From: JANMDU01 sp031375105
GTDB taxonomy: Bacteria; Pseudomonadota; Gammaproteobacteria; Burkholderiales; Burkholderiaceae_C
Direction: 5' to 3'
Length of the DNA: 64,000 nucleotides
Assembly: GCA_031375105.1 (NCBI GenBank)
Contig: JANMHJ010000051.1
Location: forward strand, 1-64,000
Position numbers and translations under genes: made by a program
Shown: piece by piece, positions 15,859 to 23,722 of the stretch
Layout: the number at the start of each line of letters is the position of its first letter
Position numbering within the stretch: position 1 is the stretch's first letter
The notes under the pieces: model-generated
The model's input: only the letters and a program-made list of their open reading frames with translations
Database searches by the model: none
Told to the model about the DNA's origin: nothing

Positions 15859-16155
15859 TCAATCTTCCCAAGGATCGCGGGTCGAGGCGCGTTCAGCGCG
15901 CCCAGCGGCAATATCCACTGCAAACGATTCGCGCTCTTCGCGGCTAAGCGGCGGCAGGCTGGCCAACAATGCCTCTACCTGCCCAGCCGTCAAACCTTTG
16001 GGCTGATCAGCGATGGGCGTGACGCGAGCAATCACCTTCTTTCCCCGCGAAATATCAATCACCTGCCCGCGGTATTGCACTTGGCTCAGGTAATCCGAAA
16101 TCCCGCGCGTGAACTCGGTGGCTGTGACGGAAATGGGTAAAGCGGTTGCATTCAT
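15859..16155 (-). CDS. Phd/YefM-type antitoxin of the VapC-like toxin
   Basis: The protein has 98 residues. The N-terminal part ISVTATEFTRGISDYLSQVQ followed by GQVIDISRGKKVIARVTPI is the Phd/YefM DNA-binding dimer fold. The C-terminal half (EALLASLPPLSREERESFAV then ERASTRDPWED) is acidic and is the likely toxin-binding segment. A strong inverted repeat lies directly upstream (16168-16194). This mix of a Phd-like antitoxin with a PIN toxin is common. Confidence 0.88.
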   Translation of the reverse strand: MNATALPISVTATEFTRGISDYLSQVQYRGQVIDISRGKKVIARVTPIADQPKGLTAGQVEALLASLPPLSREERESFAVDIAAGRAERASTRDPWED

Positions 16156-16167
16156 GGCAACTCCTTG

Positions 16168-16194
16168 AAATCAGATAATCATTTTATCTGATTT
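16168..16194. promoter_or_regulatory. Operator-like inverted repeat upstream of the antitoxin gene
   Basis: Arms aaatcagataa (16168-16178) and ttatctgattt (16184-16194) are perfectly complementary around a five-base spacer. They lie 13 bases before the antitoxin ATG, next to aaggag, the likely autoregulatory site of the pair. Confidence 0.7.
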
Positions 16195-16213
16195 TTTGTT
16201 CTTGGAGTGCGAT

Positions 16214-17209
16214 TCAATCCACCCGCGCTCCACTCGCCTTCACCGGCTTTTCATACTTCGCCCGCTCAGCCTGCATAAACGCTGCGAATTCTTGGGGGCT
16301 GGAAGGAGAAGGCTCGGCCATGAGGGCGGCGTAGCGGGTTTGGGTTTCTGGGGATTTGAGGGCGATGGTGAAGGCGGCGTTGAGCTTGCTGACGATGTCT
16401 GCACTCGTGCCTGCGGGGGCAACCAAGCCCCACCAGGTGTCGACTGCGAAGCCGCTGAAGCGGTTGGGCATGGCCTCGGCGAGCGCGGGCACATCGGGCA
16501 TAGCACTGGAGCGTTTGAGTGTGGTCACAGCCAAGGCTTTGAGTTTGCCGCTGCGGATATTGGGCGAGGCGGTGGCCAGGTTGTCGAAGTTGAAGTCAAC
16601 TTGCCCGGAGAGCAAGGCAAGCTGCGCCGGATTGCCGCCGCCGTAAGGAATATGCACGGCGAACACGCCTGCGCGTTGCTTAAACATCTCGCCCGCCAGA
16701 TGGCCGCCAGAGCCATTGCCGCCGGAGCCGTAATTGAGCTTGGCGGGATTGGCTTTGGCATACGCCACGAAATCTTGCAGGGTGTTGATGTTCAGGCGCT
16801 TGGCGGTGTCTGCGTTCATCACGAGCACGTTGGGCACGCGCAGCATTTGTGTGATCGGCGCGAAATCTTTGCCTGCGTCATACGGCATCTTGGCGTAGAG
16901 CCAAGGGTTGATGGCGTGGGTTGCTAGGGCTGCGATGCCGATGGTGGTGCCGTCGGGCGCGGCTTTGGCGACGAGGTCTGCGCCAATGTTGCCGCCTGCG
17001 CCGGGTTTGTTGTCGATGATGACGGTGCCTAAAGTGTTTTTCACTTGCTCAGCAATCAGCCGCGCCGTCACATCAATCGGGCCGCCTGCGGCGTAGGGGA
17101 CGACGAGGCGGATCGGTTTTTGTTGGCTAAAAGCATGGATAGCCGGCATAGATATTGCGCCGAGTGCTATTGATTTAGTAGCTAGGGAGATGAGTTGTCT
17201 GCGTTGCAT
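16214..17209 (-). CDS. Bug/TTT-family periplasmic solute-binding receptor
   Basis: The protein has 331 residues from ATG 17209. The signal peptide is MQRRQLISLATKSIALGAIS then MPAIHAFSQ. The mature protein starts KPIRLVVPYAAGGPIDVTAR and shows VIIDNKPGAGGNIGADLVAK, GSGGNGSGGHLAGEMFK and the C-terminal KYEKPVKASGARVD. Part of the signal peptide, including the probable cleavage region, is written by an antisense R1 repeat (17129-17186). The next receptor (17393-18382) has the same repeat in the same place. The ligand is unknown and no permease genes are nearby. Confidence 0.92.
   Translation of the reverse strand: MQRRQLISLATKSIALGAISMPAIHAFSQQKPIRLVVPYAAGGPIDVTARLIAEQVKNTLGTVIIDNKPGAGGNIGADLVAKAAPDGTTIGIAALATHAINPWLYAKMPYDAGKDFAPITQMLRVPNVLVMNADTAKRLNINTLQDFVAYAKANPAKLNYGSGGNGSGGHLAGEMFKQRAGVFAVHIPYGGGNPAQLALLSGQVDFNFDNLATASPNIRSGKLKALAVTTLKRSSAMPDVPALAEAMPNRFSGFAVDTWWGLVAPAGTSADIVSKLNAAFTIALKSPETQTRYAALMAEPSPSSPQEFAAFMQAERAKYEKPVKASGARVD
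17129..17186 (+). repeat. R1 element copy 7 (antisense, encodes a signal-peptide segment)
   Basis: The plus strand reads agccggcatagatattgcgc, then gagtgctattgatttagtag. Translated on the minus strand it gives ATKSIALGAISMPAIHAF, the hydrophobic core and cleavage region of the receptor's signal peptide. Confidence 0.8.
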
Positions 17210-17230
17210 GTGTTGTCACTCGGTTAAAAA

Positions 17231-17380
17231 ACTTCCGGTGCGCGAAAGACGCGAAAGTTACGCGAAAGTTACGCGAAAAGCGCGAAAGAAGTCAAAATGA
17301 AATTTAAAAAAAATTGAGGAGTTGATAGGAGTCTAGGAAACTAAAAATGCATTTTTTCGCGTCTTTCACGCAAAGGAAAC
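17231..17380. repeat. R3 element copy 3: inverted array of cgcgaaag units
   Basis: It opens acttccggtgcgcgaaagac, then has several gcgaaagtta units up to about 17290. About 60 A/T-rich bases follow, then ttcgcgtctttcacgcaaag. It fills the gap between two co-directional Bug receptor genes. Confidence 0.75.
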
Positions 17381-17392
17381 TGCATTTGCTTT

Positions 17393-18382
17393 TCAATCCA
17401 ACTTAGCCCCAGAGCGCTTGATGATCGGCTCCCACTTTTTCGCCTCATCTGCGATGAGTTTACCGAAATCGTCTGCGCTGCCGCCCACTGCATCCAGCCC
17501 CGCTGTTTTCATGCGCTCTATCACGCTGGGCTCTTTCATCGCGGCGTTGATGGCAGCGTTGATGCGGTCGATGATCGGGCGAGGTGTGTTGGCTGCTACG
17601 AGCACGCCGTTCCAAGCGATGGCTTCGAAGCCGGCCAATTCTTTGAGGCCTGAGCTTTCTACCGTGGGCAGATCGGGGGTGAGCGAATAGCGCGTTTTGC
17701 CGGTGACGGCTAATGCTTTCATGCGGCCTGCGCGCACTTGCGGCAAGATGAGCGTGGGCACAGTGGCGAGGATTTGCGTGTCGCCGCCGGCAGTGGCCAG
17801 CACGGCGGGCGGGCCGCCGTTGAAAGGGATGTGCACGGCGAATGTGCCGGTGAGCGCTTTCAAATATTCCATCGCCAAGTGAGACGATGAGCCGTTGCCC
17901 ACCGAGGCGTAGTTGTATTTGCCGGGATTGGCCTTGAGCAGTGCGATCAGCTCTTTGACGTTGTTTGCGGGCACGCTCGCATTCACAGCGAGCACATTGG
18001 GCTGCGAGGTGGTGAGCACCACGGGCGCGAGATCTTTGAGCGGGTTGTAGGGCAGCTTGCTGTAAAGAAAAGGCGCAAAGGCCACCGGGCCATTGAAGCC
18101 GAGCAGCCAGGTGTGGCCATCCGCTGCGCTTTTGGCCACCTCGTTGGTAGCCACCGTGCCGCCGGCTTGGGGGCGGTTTTCGATCACTATTGGCTGCCCA
18201 AGCGTGGCGGCCAGCTTGTCTTGCATCGCGCGCGCAATCGCATCGAGTGAGCTGCCTGCGCCCGACGCAATGATCCAGCGGATCGGTTTAGACGGGAAAT
18301 TTTGAGAAAAAGCATGGGTTGCCGGCATAGATATTGCGCAGGCTGCTATGGTTTTAAGAGTGGTGCGACGGGAGATGATCAT
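17393..18382 (-). CDS. Bug/TTT-family periplasmic solute-binding receptor
   Basis: The protein has about 329 residues from ATG 18382; a TTG at 18394 is a weaker alternative. The signal peptide MIISRRTTLKTIAACAISMP then ATHAFSQ leads to NFPSKPIRWIIASGAGSSLD. The usual family opening V-P-F-A-A-G-G is changed here to IIASGAGSS, so the ligand-contacting loop differs from the other three receptors in the window. IENRPQAGGTVATNEVAK and EAKKWEPIIKRSGAKLD complete the pattern. An antisense R1 repeat (18306-18360) writes the signal-peptide core. Confidence 0.9.
   Translation of the reverse strand: MIISRRTTLKTIAACAISMPATHAFSQNFPSKPIRWIIASGAGSSLDAIARAMQDKLAATLGQPIVIENRPQAGGTVATNEVAKSAADGHTWLLGFNGPVAFAPFLYSKLPYNPLKDLAPVVLTTSQPNVLAVNASVPANNVKELIALLKANPGKYNYASVGNGSSSHLAMEYLKALTGTFAVHIPFNGGPPAVLATAGGDTQILATVPTLILPQVRAGRMKALAVTGKTRYSLTPDLPTVESSGLKELAGFEAIAWNGVLVAANTPRPIIDRINAAINAAMKEPSVIERMKTAGLDAVGGSADDFGKLIADEAKKWEPIIKRSGAKLD
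18306..18360 (+). repeat. R1 element copy 8 (antisense, encodes a signal-peptide segment)
   Basis: The plus strand reads ttgccggcatagatattgcg, then gctgctatggttttaagag. The minus-strand translation is TLKTIAACAISMPATHAF, the same frame as copy 7. Confidence 0.8.
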
Positions 18383-18509
18383 GATGAAAGTCAACGTAAA
18401 GTGAAATTTGCCAGAACTTTACCTTGCTTTGCATTTCCCCTGTGAGCGGGTTGCCACTGAGGCGCGTTGTATCTGCAACTGGCCTTCAATTCTGTAGGCA
18501 GCTACCAAC

Positions 18510-18551
18510 ATGCCCAACACGATGGAGAACACGATGGAGAACACGATGAAA
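18510..18551 (+). repeat. Short tandem duplication around the start codon of the next gene
   Basis: The 12-base unit atggagaacacg occurs twice in direct succession (from about 18522), preceded by atgcccaacacg and followed by atgaaa. Each unit offers an in-frame ATG, so up to four starts are possible. Confidence 0.8.
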
Positions 18552-18884
18552 TTTCATACACTGGTTGCCGCTTTGAGCCTCGCTTTCGCGGGCTCGGTCT
18601 TTGCCCAAACCACCACGCAAGCCACGATGCCTCGTGTGGACAAACGCGAGGCCAATCAACAGCAGCGCATTGATCAAGGCGTGGCCTCGGGCCAGCTCAA
18701 TCAAAAAGAAACCACTCGCCTAGAAAATGGCCAAGCACGTGTGAACCAAGCCGAGGCACATGCCAAAGCCGATGGCAAAGTAACGCGCCGTGAGAAAAAA
18801 CATCTCGATCACATGCAAGACAAACAAAACCGCAGCATCAAGCGCAATAAGCACGACAAACAGATGTTCAAACCAGCAGGTTGA
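18546..18884 (+). CDS. Small secreted, highly charged hypothetical protein
   Basis: The protein has about 112 residues from ATG 18546; three more ATGs lie in frame upstream at 18510, 18522 and 18534. MKFHTLVAALSLAFAGSVFA is a Sec signal peptide. The mature part (QTTTQATMPRVDKREANQQQ, then RIDQGVASGQLNQKETTRLE, then KADGKVTRREKKHLDHMQDK) is helical, rich in Q, K, R and N, and has no cysteine. It contains two G-x-L/V-x-x-[KR]-E-like repeats. I recognise no family. It looks like a small basic periplasmic protein, perhaps stress-related. Confidence 0.75.
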   Translation: MKFHTLVAALSLAFAGSVFAQTTTQATMPRVDKREANQQQRIDQGVASGQLNQKETTRLENGQARVNQAEAHAKADGKVTRREKKHLDHMQDKQNRSIKRNKHDKQMFKPAG

Positions 18885-18947
18885 TCGCTAACGCGTTAGA
18901 CAACAGATGCGGCTGGGCGCTTCGTGCCACCGCATCTGCTGGGTGAT

Positions 18948-20021
18948 TCAAGCCTTGGCTTTGTCCGCTTCGGTGGTAAACGAGTCTGCGTAAAACTCAT
19001 CGGTTGGCAACCCGCACTTGCCCACAAAATCTCGCTGCGCAGAATCCACGACAATCGGCGCGCCGCAGGCATAGGCTTGGTAGCCGCTCATATCCGGCAG
19101 ATCCGCTACAGCCGCTTGATGCACAAAGCCTGTGCGCCCGCTCCAGCCGTCTTCTGGCAGCGCATCTGACACCACCGGCACATAGCGTAAATTGGGCATC
19201 TCTGCGCAGCGTGCTTTGATCCATGCATCCATGTACAAATCTGCCGGGCGACGGCCACCCCAGTAGAGCACCGCAGGGCGCGTGATGTTTTTGAATTGCA
19301 TGTGCTCAATCAAGGCCTTGATCGGCGCAAAGCCTGTACCCGACGCAAGAAACACGATCGGCTTATCGCTCTCGCGCAAATAAAAGCTGCCATACGGCCC
19401 TTCAATGCGCAGAATTTCTTTTTCTTTCATCGCGCCAAACACGTGGTCGGTAAATTTGCCGCCGGGCATGTGGCGAATGTGCAGCTCAATCATCGGCGCG
19501 CCAAGCGGTGTGTCAGCTGGCGCACCTTCTGCGGCAGGCGCTTGCAACGTATGCGGCGCATTGCCCATGCTGTAAGCGCGGCGAGCGCCATCACGCAGCA
19601 TGAATTCCACATACTGCCCCGCGTGATACTGCACCACATCGTTCGCGGGTAATTGCAATTTCACCAGCATCACGTCATGCGAGAGCTTTTCCAAATGCAT
19701 CACACGGCTGGGCATTTTCTTGATAGGGAAAGCGCCTGCTTCGGTGACTTGTTTGGATTCAAGCACCACGTCTGACAGCGGTTTGGCGCAGCAAGTCAGC
19801 ACAAAGCCGTTTTCTTCTTCCTCGGCGCTCAAGGCCTTGGCTTGATGCGGCCCATGTTCCACGCTCCCCGAGAGTTTTTTGCATTTGCAACTGCCGCAAG
19901 CGCCATCTTTGCAGCCATAGGGCAGGCCAATGCCTTGGCTGATGCCTGAGGCGAGTATGAATTGATCAGGTGCGACCGTGAAGCTGCGTCCGCTGGGTTC
20001 GATGGTGATGTTGAAAGACAT
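18948..20021 (-). CDS. Ferredoxin-NAD(P)H reductase of the CDP-6-deoxy-glucoseen reductase type
   Basis: The protein has about 357 residues from ATG 20021. A plant-type [2Fe-2S] domain is at residues 1-90 with GLPYGCKDGACGSCKCKKLS and a later VLTCCAK cysteine. An FAD domain follows (YHAGQYVEFMLRDGARRAYS with the R-x-Y-S flavin motif), then an NAD(P)H domain (FLASGTGFAPIKALIEHMQ). Proteins of this plan pass electrons from NAD(P)H to oxygenases or deoxysugar dehydrases. In Burkholderiales it is commonly annotated as CDP-6-deoxy-delta-3,4-glucoseen reductase, but no deoxysugar genes are near, so the partner is unknown. It diverges from the SDR gene at 20039 with only 17 bases between starts. Confidence 0.88.
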   Translation of the reverse strand: MSFNITIEPSGRSFTVAPDQFILASGISQGIGLPYGCKDGACGSCKCKKLSGSVEHGPHQAKALSAEEEENGFVLTCCAKPLSDVVLESKQVTEAGAFPIKKMPSRVMHLEKLSHDVMLVKLQLPANDVVQYHAGQYVEFMLRDGARRAYSMGNAPHTLQAPAAEGAPADTPLGAPMIELHIRHMPGGKFTDHVFGAMKEKEILRIEGPYGSFYLRESDKPIVFLASGTGFAPIKALIEHMQFKNITRPAVLYWGGRRPADLYMDAWIKARCAEMPNLRYVPVVSDALPEDGWSGRTGFVHQAAVADLPDMSGYQAYACGAPIVVDSAQRDFVGKCGLPTDEFYADSFTTEADKAKA

Positions 20022-20038
20022 AAGACAATAGGACTTGT

Positions 20039-20983
20039 TTGATTTTTTACCCCCCAATTTTGCCCTCAAATCAAAACCCCCTCGGCGCACTGCCCCGCCG
20101 CTTTCGCCAACAACGGATATTGATCGTTGGCTGCGGCGATGTGGGTCTGCGCGTGGCAGCCCAGTTGCCAAGTCGTGTGCGCAAGCTCGCGCTCACCTCC
20201 TCTCCAGAGCGCGTGTGCGAGCTACGAGCGGCTGGCGTTCAAGCGTTTGTCGGCAATCTAGACGCACCGGCCACGCTGCGCCGCCTGGCCGGCATTGCCG
20301 ACCGCGTGCTGCACCTCGCCCCACCGCCAACAGACAACACCGCGCATTGGTGGCTTGACCCACGCACAGCGCATCTGCTGCAAGCCCTGCGCCGCCGCAG
20401 CCTGCCCACACACTTCGTCTATGGATCAACCACTGGTGTGTATGGGAACAGCGCTGGCGAATGGGTGAGCGAAGCGCGCCCGACCTCTGCGCACACGCCG
20501 CGTGCGCATCGCCGTGTGGATGCTGAATCACAAGTGAAACTCTTTGGCCGCAATGGCGTGAGCGCAAGCATTCTGCGCATTCCCGGCATCTACGCGCCTG
20601 ACCGCGATGGCGGCACACCGCGCACCCGCCTGCTCAAAGGCACACCGGTGCTGCTACCGCAAGACGATGTGTACACCAACCACATTCACGCCAACGATCT
20701 GGCTCGCGCCTGTATCAACGCCCTTTGGCGCGGCAAGCCGCAGCGTGTCTACAACGTAAGCGACGACACGCAATTCAAGATGGGCGATTACTTCGATGCC
20801 GCCGCCGACCTGTATGGCCTACCCCGCCCACCCCGCATCAGCCGCGAAACTGCGCAAGGCCAATTGCCTTTGAACCTGCTGAGCTTTATGAGCGAATCAC
20901 GGCGGCTTTTGAATGAACGGATGAAGCGGGAGTTACGGGTGGTACTCCAATATCCGCAGGTTTTAGATGGGTTGAGGATTTAA
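20039..20983 (+). CDS. SDR-superfamily NAD(P)-binding epimerase/reductase-like protein (YeeZ-like)
   Basis: The protein has 314 residues. The nucleotide-binding motif is atypical: RILIVGCGDVGLRVAAQL at about residues 26-43 (G-x-G-x-x-G with Asp), followed by FVYGSTTGVYGNSAGEWVSE near 120-140. That corresponds to the active-site strand of extended SDRs, with the Y-x-x-x-K replaced by a divergent segment. ILRIPGIYAPDRDGGTPRTR is also typical. This fits the YeeZ-like group, whose reaction is not established. A later start within the first 25 residues is possible. Confidence 0.82.
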   Translation: MIFYPPILPSNQNPLGALPRRFRQQRILIVGCGDVGLRVAAQLPSRVRKLALTSSPERVCELRAAGVQAFVGNLDAPATLRRLAGIADRVLHLAPPPTDNTAHWWLDPRTAHLLQALRRRSLPTHFVYGSTTGVYGNSAGEWVSEARPTSAHTPRAHRRVDAESQVKLFGRNGVSASILRIPGIYAPDRDGGTPRTRLLKGTPVLLPQDDVYTNHIHANDLARACINALWRGKPQRVYNVSDDTQFKMGDYFDAAADLYGLPRPPRISRETAQGQLPLNLLSFMSESRRLLNERMKRELRVVLQYPQVLDGLRI

Positions 20984-20984
20984 G

Positions 20985-21045
20985 CCATTTTTGGTCTGTA
21001 GCCGACGTATTTATTGCGTAGTTTGCTATTGTTTTTATAGTTTTA
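20985..21045 (+). repeat. R1 element copy 9 (intergenic)
   Basis: It reads gtagccgacgtatttattgc, then gtttgctattgtttttatag, just after the SDR gene stop. The rest of this gap (to 21160) shows no other recognisable feature. Confidence 0.7.
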
Positions 21046-21160
21046 CTTTTTGGTGATCGGAAGGTTTCTTTTTGGGTAGAGCGGCGGGAGACCATGAAGC
21101 CATGACGCATATGCCGAGCACAGGCCAGTGCACCAACCATCAAGGCGCCAAAACAAAACC

Positions 21161-21610
21161 TCAACCAGCCAACCAGTCAAGCACAGGCAAAGCCCCCGGC
21201 AAAATTGGCGACACATCACAAGGTAAAGCCTGCCAACGCATCTCCTGCCCCTCACGCATCTCAAACGCACCGCTCCACTCATGCACCTTGCAAAAATGAA
21301 GCCGCACCAACGCATGCGGGTAGTCCACCACCTGCTCTTTCCAAGGATGCACTGCGCCAATCGTGATGCCAATCTCCTCGACCAACTCACGCCGCAGTGC
21401 CTCGGCCAGCGTTTCACCGCGCTCAATCTTGCCGCCCGGAAACTCCCAATAACCCGCATACACCTTGCCTGCAGGCCGCGTCGTCATCAAAAAGCGGCTG
21501 TCCGCCTGCATCAAAATGCCCACGGCGACATCCACGATTTTTCTCTGACCTGAATCATCCAAGCCCTCACGGGGGATGTGGCTGTCGGCTTGAAGAGTGG
21601 TATTTTGCAT
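21161..21610 (-). CDS. Nudix hydrolase, MutT-like
   Basis: The protein has about 149 residues from ATG 21610 (MQNTTLQADSHIPREGLDDS). A complete Nudix box is present: G-G-K-I-E-R-G-E-T-L-A-E-A-L-R-R-E-L-V-E-E-I-G at about residues 57-79. The start VDVAVGILMQADSRFLMTTR and YWEFPGG match MutT-type 8-oxo-dGTP pyrophosphatases. It would clean oxidised nucleotides, but other nucleoside-diphosphate substrates cannot be excluded. The stop is 125 bases from the converging SDR gene region. Confidence 0.88.
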   Translation of the reverse strand: MQNTTLQADSHIPREGLDDSGQRKIVDVAVGILMQADSRFLMTTRPAGKVYAGYWEFPGGKIERGETLAEALRRELVEEIGITIGAVHPWKEQVVDYPHALVRLHFCKVHEWSGAFEMREGQEMRWQALPCDVSPILPGALPVLDWLAG

Positions 21611-21669
21611 AGAAAGAAAGTAACGCTGAAAGTGCAAAGATTTTGAAAAACCGCAAAAAATACTTTGAT

Positions 21670-22290
21670 TTATTCGCCCCGACAAAACGTCAGCACCTCA
21701 TCCACATACATCTCAAAATCGCTGATCGCATGATCGCCGCCTTCAAGCAGGCGCGTCAATCCAGCGGGATAGCGTTGCGTCATCTCGCGCCACTTTAAAA
21801 CTTCGTCGCCCTTGGTGATGATGGCCATATAGCGTTCGGGACGTGTGAAGGCTTGGGTTTCGATCACTTTGAGCTCCTCCACATGCTGCTGAGTAAAAAC
21901 GAAATCGCCTTGCGTATGCCAATTCTTCACACGCCCAATGTAAGCCGACAAATCCCGCGCGGGATAAGGCGCAGGATTGAGCAGTGTGCAGCGCGCATAG
22001 ATGCCCACGCGCAGTAGACGCTCAGTTAGCGCCGCAGCATAAAAGCCACCGAGTGAAGAACCTATCACCGCGAACGGTTGTTTTTTCGTTGCTTCATCTT
22101 GTGAGATGCCATCTTTCAGCGCCCACTGCCAAATCAACTCAAACGCCTGTGCAGGCGAAGGCGGCAATTGCGGGCAATGCCACTCGATCCCCGCTTTCTT
22201 CCGATTCGCTGCACGCACCTTAGCCGCCATCAACTTCGCTTTGGAAGACTGCGGGGAAGAGCGGAAACCGTGAAGATAGAGCAGGCGCAT
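21670..22290 (-). CDS. YqiA/UPF0227-type alpha/beta-hydrolase
   Basis: The protein has 206 residues. It begins MRLLYLHGFRSSPQSSKAKL, typical of the YqiA/YcfP family. The nucleophile elbow is VIGSSLGGFYAA at about residues 76-87. The acid and base are probably the Asp in ITKGDEVLKW and the His in EGGDHAISDFEMY. YqiA of E. coli is an esterase acting on short acyl and palmitoyl-CoA substrates; the physiological role is not settled. Its 5' end overlaps the tail of the upstream YidD-like gene by about 70 bases in another frame. Confidence 0.88.
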   Translation of the reverse strand: MRLLYLHGFRSSPQSSKAKLMAAKVRAANRKKAGIEWHCPQLPPSPAQAFELIWQWALKDGISQDEATKKQPFAVIGSSLGGFYAAALTERLLRVGIYARCTLLNPAPYPARDLSAYIGRVKNWHTQGDFVFTQQHVEELKVIETQAFTRPERYMAIITKGDEVLKWREMTQRYPAGLTRLLEGGDHAISDFEMYVDEVLTFCRGE

Positions 22291-22687
22291 GCCCTGACTT
22301 TAAGCGATACTCAAAACGAGCAATCGCAAGGCGCTGCATCACAAGGCAGACTGCTGGCTGCATCAAGCAAGTCACAGGGCGAGGGTGCGCAATCGTCGCA
22401 ATCATTGTTTTTCTTTTTTTGGAATCGGAGGCCACGGCGTTAGCGCTCATCAATGTTCTTTTCGCGAGTAACTTTTGATAGGCCAGCTTGCAGCGCTCAA
22501 ATTGTCTGGGCAAGGCGGCGAGAAAGGCCAAGAGTCCAAGTCTTTGAACAATCGCTCGCCCATAACTGGAGCAAGAGCGTTTCCCGGTGTGTGCGCGATA
22601 TGCGCAGCAAAAGCCTTTGTGGGGAGAGAGGTAGCGTTGATAAGCGCCAATAGCGGAATCGGTGAACTGCGCGGCCAGTGTGCCCAT
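22220..22687 (-). CDS. YidD-like membrane protein insertion efficiency factor (divergent, extended)
   Basis: The protein has about 155 residues. AIGAYQRYLSPHKGFCCAYR then AHTGKRSCSSYGRAIVQRLG matches the YidD signature (Y-Q-R-Y-I-S-P ... C-R-x-x-P-T-C-S-x-Y ... A-I-x-x-x-G), with a variant middle. The cysteine-rich YidD core takes up residues 12-60. The C-terminal 70 residues are unlike short YidD and overlap the YqiA gene, so the true end of the conserved part may be earlier. YidD assists the YidC insertase at the inner membrane. Here it is far from rnpA and yidC, as in several Burkholderiales with a second copy. Confidence 0.65.
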   Translation of the reverse strand: MGTLAAQFTDSAIGAYQRYLSPHKGFCCAYRAHTGKRSCSSYGRAIVQRLGLLAFLAALPRQFERCKLAYQKLLAKRTLMSANAVASDSKKRKTMIATIAHPRPVTCLMQPAVCLVMQRLAIARFEYRLKSGHAPALSSRFPLFPAVFQSEVDGG

Positions 22688-22729
22688 GCATGCTTTCGGT
22701 TGTTGCGAAGCAGTTAGCGTAATGCGGAT

Positions 22730-23722
22730 TTATGGGTAAGCAAACGGCGACGGGCTGTTGAGTGTGACTTCTTGCACAGTTGCCGGATGATTGAACCCTA
22801 GCTTCCAAGCATGCAAATACATCCGCTTCATTCCCGCTTTGATCAGCGCTTTGTTCAGCTCAAAATCGCCATACTTGTCGTCGCCCAAAATCGGATGCCC
22901 GTGGTGCGCGAGGTGGACGCGGATTTGGTGGGTGCGGCCGGTTTTGATGGTGACTTCTAGCAGGCTGGCTTGTTCGCCTGTCGGTAGCGTGAGGGCTTTG
23001 GCGACTTTGACGAGAGTGATGGAGCGCATGCCGTTCGGGTCATCTTTGGTCACCACTTTCACTCTGCGCTCGCCGTCTTCGTCGCCGCCGTTGACCAAGT
23101 ATTTATGCAGTGGCAGGTCAATCACTTTGAGCTTGGGATTCCATGCGCCTTTCACCAAAGCGAGATAGGTTTTGCCGGTTTCGCGGGCTTTGAATTGGGC
23201 TTGCAGATTCACCAATGCGCTGCGGCGTTTGGCGATCAGCAGGATGCCGCTGGTGTCGCGGTCGAGGCGGTGAACAAGCTCTAGGAATTTTGCTCCGCCC
23301 GGCTCTCCTACTCTTCTGGCACGGCGCAGTTGCTCGATCACGCCGAAGCTCACGCCCGAGCCGCCATGTACTGCCACGCCTTCGGGTTTGTCAATCGCCA
23401 GAAAATAATCATCTTCAAACAAAATCGGAAATTCGCGCGGCGGCGTGTGGGCTGGGCCGCTTTGCTGCGCGGCGGCTTGTGGTGCAGCGTTATCAGTCAA
23501 ACGAATCGGCGGCACGCGCACCACATCGCCCACAGCCAAGCGCGTGTCCACCTGCGCACGGCCTTTGTTGATGCGCACCTCGCCTGAACGGATGATGCGA
23601 TACACATGCGTCTTGGGTACGCCTTTGCACACGCGCAGCAGGAAATTGTCTAAGCGCTGGCCTTCAGAGGCGGCATCGATGGTGAGCAGACTCACCCTAG
23701 GCAAGGCTTCAGTAGTGACCAC
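22730..23722 (-). CDS. rluC: 23S rRNA pseudouridine synthase RluC
   Basis: The protein has 330 residues from GTG 23722. An N-terminal S4 RNA-binding domain (GQRLDNFLLRVCKGVPKTHV then YRIIRSGEVRINKGRAQVDT) is followed by the RluA-type catalytic domain with VHRLDRDTSGILLIAK, the Asp being the nucleophile. TIKTGRTHQIRVHLAHHGHP and GDDKYGD follow. RluC modifies U955, U2504 and U2580 of E. coli 23S rRNA. rluC next to and divergent from rne is the standard arrangement, but here a YefM-YoeB module has been wedged between them, and the rluC start codon lies 14 bases inside the toxin gene. This suggests rluC now depends partly on read-through from the module. Confidence 0.93.
   Translation of the reverse strand: MVTTEALPRVSLLTIDAASEGQRLDNFLLRVCKGVPKTHVYRIIRSGEVRINKGRAQVDTRLAVGDVVRVPPIRLTDNAAPQAAAQQSGPAHTPPREFPILFEDDYFLAIDKPEGVAVHGGSGVSFGVIEQLRRARRVGEPGGAKFLELVHRLDRDTSGILLIAKRRSALVNLQAQFKARETGKTYLALVKGAWNPKLKVIDLPLHKYLVNGGDEDGERRVKVVTKDDPNGMRSITLVKVAKALTLPTGEQASLLEVTIKTGRTHQIRVHLAHHGHPILGDDKYGDFELNKALIKAGMKRMYLHAWKLGFNHPATVQEVTLNSPSPFAYP

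Noticed and set aside
8480..17380. R3 arrays as CRISPR
   Set aside because: Units are short, adjacent and inverted across a central gap, with no unique spacers and no cas genes.
21043..21459. Open frames on the minus strand near the Nudix gene end and past it
   Set aside because: They are shadows of the Nudix gene and the R1-containing gap, without ribosome binding sites or recognisable protein features.
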